From: an uncultured Bacilli bacterium
GTDB lineage: Bacteria > Bacillota_I > Bacilli_A > RF39 > UBA660
Assembly (NCBI GenBank): GCA_934101495.1
Contig: CAKORG010000032.1
Coordinates: 1-8,620 of the forward strand
Length of the DNA stretch: 8,620 nucleotides
Direction: 5' to 3'
Positions 5,969 through 8,620 of this stretch are shown in pieces. Made by a program: the position numbers and the translations under genes. Under the pieces are notes generated by a model, which ran no database searches, was not told where the DNA came from, and saw nothing but the letters and a program-made list of their open reading frames with translations. How positions within the stretch are numbered: the first letter of the stretch is position 1; each line of letters starts with the position of its first letter.

Positions 5969-5998
5969 ATTATATGAATTTTTCTTTCATATATACTT

Positions 5999-6027
5999 AT
6001 ATTACCATAAAATTATAACAATTTCAA
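5999..6027 (-). promoter_or_regulatory. Promoter of the antisense RNA opposite the peptide gene
   Basis: On the minus strand, TTGAAA (6022-6027), a 17-bp spacer ending in TGG, and TAATAT (5999-6004) form an extended -10 promoter. It is placed identically to the orphan copy's promoter relative to TATGAAAG. A second -10-like box, TGT-TATAAT (6012-6020), lacks a good -35 but could give a start about 13 nt further upstream. Confidence 0.72.
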
Positions 6028-6087
6028 GCCACAAATTTATATTAAAAACATTAGTCACACAATTGTCATTTGCTCTCAGAAAAATAA

Positions 6088-6357
6088 TTAGCCTTTAGTT
6101 TCATTATCTTTTGTTTTTTTCACTTCTATGAGATCTGCTATTCCGCCAGCACTCATCGTAGACATAAGTCCTACTAAAATTGAATTAAGTAAATTATCAT
6201 CAAGCTTTAAAAAGAAACAAATTATACCACTTATAATACCAATTACCACATTTTGAATAGGTATGAAGTTATTAGGCAATTTGTCTATAAAAATTTTAGT
6301 TATGGCTCCAAAAATGTATGCTACAAGCATTATGACTACTGATAATGATATAGTCAA
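6088..6357 (-). CDS. Small holin-like membrane protein
   Basis: An 89-residue protein with hydrophobic segments at about 3-22 and 33-50, and a third weaker one at 57-75 ending in GGIADLIE. The last 11 residues (KKTKDNETKG region) are charged. The layout, the pattern NFIPIQNVVIGIISGIICFFL followed by a Gly/Ser-rich helix with AGG, and the charged tail resemble small phage holins of Gram-positive prophages (A118-like class), which form pores for endolysin release. The start is a TTG at 6357: GGGGGTGAT (6361-6369) lies directly upstream with 7 nt between GGGGG and TTG, and no better start exists. No endolysin or other phage gene is nearby, so it is either a phage remnant or a domesticated gene. 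No convincing terminator separates it from the downstream antisense RNA promoter. Holin assignment is by pattern only. Confidence 0.62.
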   Translation of the reverse strand: MTISLSVVIMLVAYIFGAITKIFIDKLPNNFIPIQNVVIGIISGIICFFLKLDDNLLNSILVGLMSTMSAGGIADLIEVKKTKDNETKG

Positions 6358-6360
6358 GAT

Positions 6361-6369
6361 ATCACCCCC
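6361..6369 (-). promoter_or_regulatory. Exceptionally strong ribosome binding site before a TTG start
   Basis: GGGGGTGAT on the minus strand matches the 16S anti-Shine-Dalgarno over nine bases (one G-U). It is the evidence that the TTG at 6355-6357 is the real start of the holin-like gene. The pairing is longer than for most other genes in the window. Confidence 0.8.
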
Positions 6370-6390
6370 TTTAAGGTTACTTCTTACTAC

Positions 6391-6418
6391 ATTTTATGAG
6401 CTAGTCCGAATTTAACAA
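6391..6418 (-). promoter_or_regulatory. Candidate promoter of the holin-like gene
   Basis: TTGTTA (6413-6418) and TAAAAT (6391-6396) are separated by 16 bp on the minus strand, giving a start near 6384 and a short leader. It lies after the typA terminator, so the gene can be expressed alone. Confidence 0.55.
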
Positions 6419-6438
6419 ATTACTTGTGTCCCATCATG

Positions 6439-6469
6439 CAAAAGAAAATAAGACTTTTTAAAGTCTTAT
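6439..6469 (-). terminator. Intrinsic terminator of typA
   Basis: A perfectly self-complementary stretch (6448-6469) forms an 8-10 bp stem with a minimal loop and is followed on the minus strand by TTTCTTTT. The stem includes the typA stop codon (6466-6468). Confidence 0.82.
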
Positions 6470-8268
6470 CTTGCTCTTCTATATCTTTCTTTTGGATCTA
6501 GATATTTTTTTCTAAGTCTTATTTCTGTTGGTGTTACTTCAATATATTCATCATCTTCGATAAATTCTAGAGCTTCTTCTAAAGTAAATTTCTTAGCTTT
6601 ATTAAGTACAATAGCATCATCAGCATGAGCACTTCTTGTATTTGTAAGTTCCTTATTCTTGCAAGGGTTAACATCTAAGTCCCCTTCTTTATTGGAAATA
6701 CCAATAATCATACCAATATATACTTCAGTTGATGGGTCTACAATCATTGTTCCACGACTACTTAAATTGTAAAGTGAATATCCAAATGTTGTACCATTAA
6801 CCATAGAAACAAGAACACCATTTTTACGTCCTGAAATAGGTCCTGCATATGGTCCATATGAGTCAAATGAACGAACCATGATACCTTCACCTTTTGTTTC
6901 AGTAATAAATGAACCACGATAACCTATTAATCCTCTAGTTGGCACTAAATATTCAGCTTTTGTATATCCAACTTCACCAGGAGTAACACTTTGCATGATA
7001 CCTTTTCTTTCATTTAATGAATTAATTACTGTTCCTGAATATTCATTTGGTACATTAACTATAACCTTCTCATATGGTTCTTCTTTTTTACCATCAATTT
7101 CTTTAAAAATAACTTCTGGTTTTGATACAGATAATTCATATCCTTCTCTTCGCATATTTTCAAGTAAAATTGATAAGTGTAATTCACCACGTCCACTAAC
7201 TTTAAAACCATCAGCCCCTTCTAATTGTTCAACTTTTAGCCCTACATTAGTTTCTAGTTCTTTTTCAAGTCTATCTTTTAAATGTCTACTTGTTAAAAAT
7301 TTTCCACTTTGTCCTGCAAATGGAGAATTATTAACTAGGAAGTTCATTGATAATGTTGGTTCTTCAATAACAATTTTAGGAAGTGGATCAATAACATCTT
7401 TTTCACAAATAGTATCACCAATTGATACATCTGAACATCCTGCAACTGTTACAATATCGCCAAAGTAAGCAACAGGTACTTCTACTCTTTTAATTCCTTC
7501 GTTAACAAATAGTTTTGTAACACGGAAAGATTCAACTTTTCCTTCATTTGTTGCAAGTGATACAGTTTCACCAGCTTTTATTTTACCTTTGTTAATTCTA
7601 CCTATACCAAGTCTTCCAATATAATCATCATAAGCAAGTTGACAAACTTGTAATTGAAGCGGATCATTTTCGTTTCCTTCAAAAACCTTAGTATTATTTA
7701 TTATTGTTTCAAATAATGGAGTTAAATCTTTGCCTTCATCTCCCATGTTATAAATTGCATAACCACTTCTAGCACTACCATAAAGAATTGGAAAATCAAG
7801 TTGTTCATCTGTTGCACCAAGTTCCATGAATAAATTAAATGTCATATCAACAACTTCTTCAGCTCTCTCATCTTTTTTATCAATCTTATTAATAAATAGA
7901 ATTGGTTTTAAATTATTTTGTAATGCTTCTTTTAAAACAAATCTTGTTTGAGGCATTGGTCCTTCCGCAGAATCAACAAGTAAAATAACTGTATCAACAG
8001 TTTTAATAACTCTTTCAATTTCACTTGAAAAATCAGCATGGCCTGGAGTATCCACAATATTAATCTTATAATCCTTATATTTAATAGCGCAGTTTTTAGC
8101 AGTAATTGTAATACCTCTTTCTTTTTCAATATCTCCGCTATCCATTACACAATCTACTAATTCTTCATTTGCTCTAAAAACACCACTTTGTCTAAGTAAT
8201 CCATCTACTAAAGTTGATTTACCAGCATCTACGTGTGCTACTACAGCAATATTAATTATTTTATTCAT
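6466..8268 (-). CDS. typA: Translational GTPase TypA/BipA
   Basis: A 600-residue ribosome-binding GTPase of the EF-G-like BipA/TypA family, active in the cytoplasm in 50S subunit assembly and stress or cold adaptation. The G domain (about 1-195) is intact: G1 AHVDAGKST (11-19), G2 RGITI (51-55), G3 DTPGH (73-77), G4 NKID (127-130) and G5 GSA (164-166). A domain II beta-barrel (about 200-290), EF-G-like domains III and V (about 300-480), and the BipA-specific C-terminal domain with the basic KKYLDPKERYRRAR end follow. Length is close to the usual 605-615. The start ATG at 8268 gives the standard MNKIINIAVVAHVDAGKS N-terminus and has AGGGTGAAG just upstream. It is a single-gene unit with its own promoter and terminator, divergent from rpsD. 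Confidence 0.98.
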   Translation of the reverse strand: MNKIINIAVVAHVDAGKSTLVDGLLRQSGVFRANEELVDCVMDSGDIEKERGITITAKNCAIKYKDYKINIVDTPGHADFSSEIERVIKTVDTVILLVDSAEGPMPQTRFVLKEALQNNLKPILFINKIDKKDERAEEVVDMTFNLFMELGATDEQLDFPILYGSARSGYAIYNMGDEGKDLTPLFETIINNTKVFEGNENDPLQLQVCQLAYDDYIGRLGIGRINKGKIKAGETVSLATNEGKVESFRVTKLFVNEGIKRVEVPVAYFGDIVTVAGCSDVSIGDTICEKDVIDPLPKIVIEEPTLSMNFLVNNSPFAGQSGKFLTSRHLKDRLEKELETNVGLKVEQLEGADGFKVSGRGELHLSILLENMRREGYELSVSKPEVIFKEIDGKKEEPYEKVIVNVPNEYSGTVINSLNERKGIMQSVTPGEVGYTKAEYLVPTRGLIGYRGSFITETKGEGIMVRSFDSYGPYAGPISGRKNGVLVSMVNGTTFGYSLYNLSSRGTMIVDPSTEVYIGMIIGISNKEGDLDVNPCKNKELTNTRSAHADDAIVLNKAKKFTLEEALEFIEDDEYIEVTPTEIRLRKKYLDPKERYRRAR

Positions 8269-8301
8269 AAAACTTCACCCTTTTTCTGTAAATACCAATA
8301 G

Positions 8302-8330
8302 ATAATAATACAAAATAGAACAAATGTCAA
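8302..8330 (-). promoter_or_regulatory. Promoter of typA
   Basis: A perfect TTGACA (8325-8330), 17-bp spacer and TATTAT (8302-8307) on the minus strand. The start is expected near 8295, about 27 nt before the typA ATG. Confidence 0.88.
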
Positions 8331-8391
8331 GAAAAACATTAATATTTTAGCCGCGAAAATTAACAAATTTTATGTTTTTTCTCAAAATAAT

Positions 8392-8420
8392 TTGACATAC
8401 ACATAGAATTATTATATAAT
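8392..8420 (+). promoter_or_regulatory. Promoter of rpsD
   Basis: TTGACA (8392-8397) and TATAAT (8415-8420), both perfect consensus, are separated by 17 bp. Transcription should start near 8427 and produce a leader of about 153 nt. The promoter is divergent from that of typA. Confidence 0.92.
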
Positions 8421-8426
8421 ACACTT

Positions 8427-8579
8427 GCAAGTTATTTAGGCAGAGTTGTACCTATAAATAATGTGTTTGAACCTTAATGGAATAAAGTATTCTTTACTGC
8501 CTTGAAGAAATTATTCAAACTCCCTATTTAATGGATATGACAGAATAAATATTTTGCAAATAAAATGAAAGGAGATTTT
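8427..8579 (+). promoter_or_regulatory. rpsD leader RNA, probable S4 autoregulatory element
   Basis: The leader can form AGGCAG/CTGCCT (8438-8443 with 8497-8502) enclosing a hairpin GAATA-AAG-TATTC (8480-8492). GTTTGAA inside it (8465-8471) pairs perfectly with TTCAAAC outside it (8514-8520), giving a pseudoknot. In Bacillus, rpsD is autogenously repressed by S4 binding to its leader, and the E. coli alpha-operon S4 target is also a pseudoknot. Assigning this leader to that mechanism is inference from position and fold. An alternative hairpin TTGAA/TTCAA (8502-8506 with 8514-8518) competes with the pseudoknot and could be the switch. Confidence 0.65.
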
Positions 8580-8620
8580 ATGGCAAGATATACGGGACCA
8601 GCTTATAAAAAATCTAGAAG
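8580..8620 (+). CDS. rpsD: 30S ribosomal protein S4, 5' end only
   Basis: The window ends after 13 codons and two bases. The visible N-terminus, MARYTGPAYKKSR, is the highly conserved start of bacterial S4, the primary 16S rRNA-binding protein of the small subunit and translational fidelity factor. AAAGGAG (8568-8574) lies 5 nt before the ATG. It is preceded by a consensus promoter and a structured leader, fitting an autoregulated single gene as in Bacillus. Confidence 0.95.
   Translation, partial: MARYTGPAYKKSR

Larger units (their letters stand above)
5874..5992 (-). ncRNA. Predicted cis-antisense RNA to the peptide mRNA, probable type I antitoxin
   Basis: A predicted RNA of about 119 nt transcribed towards the peptide gene, from an extended -10 promoter (start near 5992) to an intrinsic terminator. 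It opens with an 8-bp stem-loop (5971-5978 with 5986-5993, the last pair depending on the exact start). It then runs antisense to the peptide mRNA 3' UTR and its last 20 codons. It ends with the stem 5905-5913/5882-5890 followed by seven T after one A (5880-5874). The terminator stem pairs on the minus strand through a G-U where the plus strand would have a C-A clash, which indicates that the minus-strand RNA is the functional one. The order promoter, 5' hairpin, antisense body, terminator is the same in the orphan copy. By analogy with RatA, SR4 or IsoA it should block or destabilise the peptide mRNA. Confidence 0.72.

Noticed and set aside
6995..7468. 157-codon plus-strand open frame inside typA
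   Set aside because: Mirror frame of a highly conserved gene; its Ser-rich product is typical of such shadows.
7932..8129. Minus-strand open frame overlapping typA in another frame
   Set aside because: Lies within the conserved G domain coding region and has no start signals.

Overview
The window is very AT-rich DNA with strong GGAGG-type ribosome binding sites, consensus sigma-A-like promoters, intrinsic terminators, TAA stop codons throughout, TGG used for tryptophan and an elongator tRNA-Met with an encoded CCA end. Together with a Bacillus-type CsaA, TypA/BipA and an rpsD leader, this points to a low-GC Bacillota (Bacilli-like, possibly an uncultured gut or host-associated lineage). I cannot place it at genus level from sequence alone.

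Left part (1-2861): a stranded 35-bp copy of the 3' half of tRNA-Met, then csaA (minus), the intact tRNA-Met (plus) with its own promoter, and a terminator that also serves the converging minus-strand genes. These are a three-gene set: a zinc-ribbon DUF4234 membrane protein, a DUF2752 membrane protein translationally coupled to it, and a membrane-anchored protein with Ig-like regions and a CAP/SCP domain. A clear promoter for this set sits directly behind the stop codon of the next gene. Centre (2862-5444): a complete P-type IIB (PMCA-like) Ca2+-ATPase.

Intergenic centre (5445-6087): this stretch carries no long gene but is highly structured. It holds a 36-residue cationic, hydrophobic peptide gene with a near-ideal ribosome binding site and its own extended -10 promoter. 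The far end of that message is covered by a convergently transcribed antisense RNA with its own promoter, 5' stem-loop and intrinsic terminator. A second, 91% identical copy of the antisense RNA gene lies 380 bp upstream without a peptide gene. The first 27 nt of the predicted peptide mRNA can pair with its own 3' end. I read this as a probable type I toxin-antitoxin locus of a family I do not recognise, with a duplicated antitoxin RNA gene.

Right part (6088-8620): a small holin-like membrane protein (TTG start behind an exceptionally strong Shine-Dalgarno sequence), the translation/ribosome-assembly GTPase typA with promoter and terminator, and, divergently, the first 13 codons of rpsD behind a long leader. 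That leader can form a pseudoknot, as expected for S4 autoregulation.

Most genes here are housekeeping (CsaA, tRNA-Met, Ca2+ pump, TypA, S4). The accessory signal is concentrated between the Ca2+ pump and typA, where the RNA-regulated peptide locus and the lone holin-like gene lie side by side.
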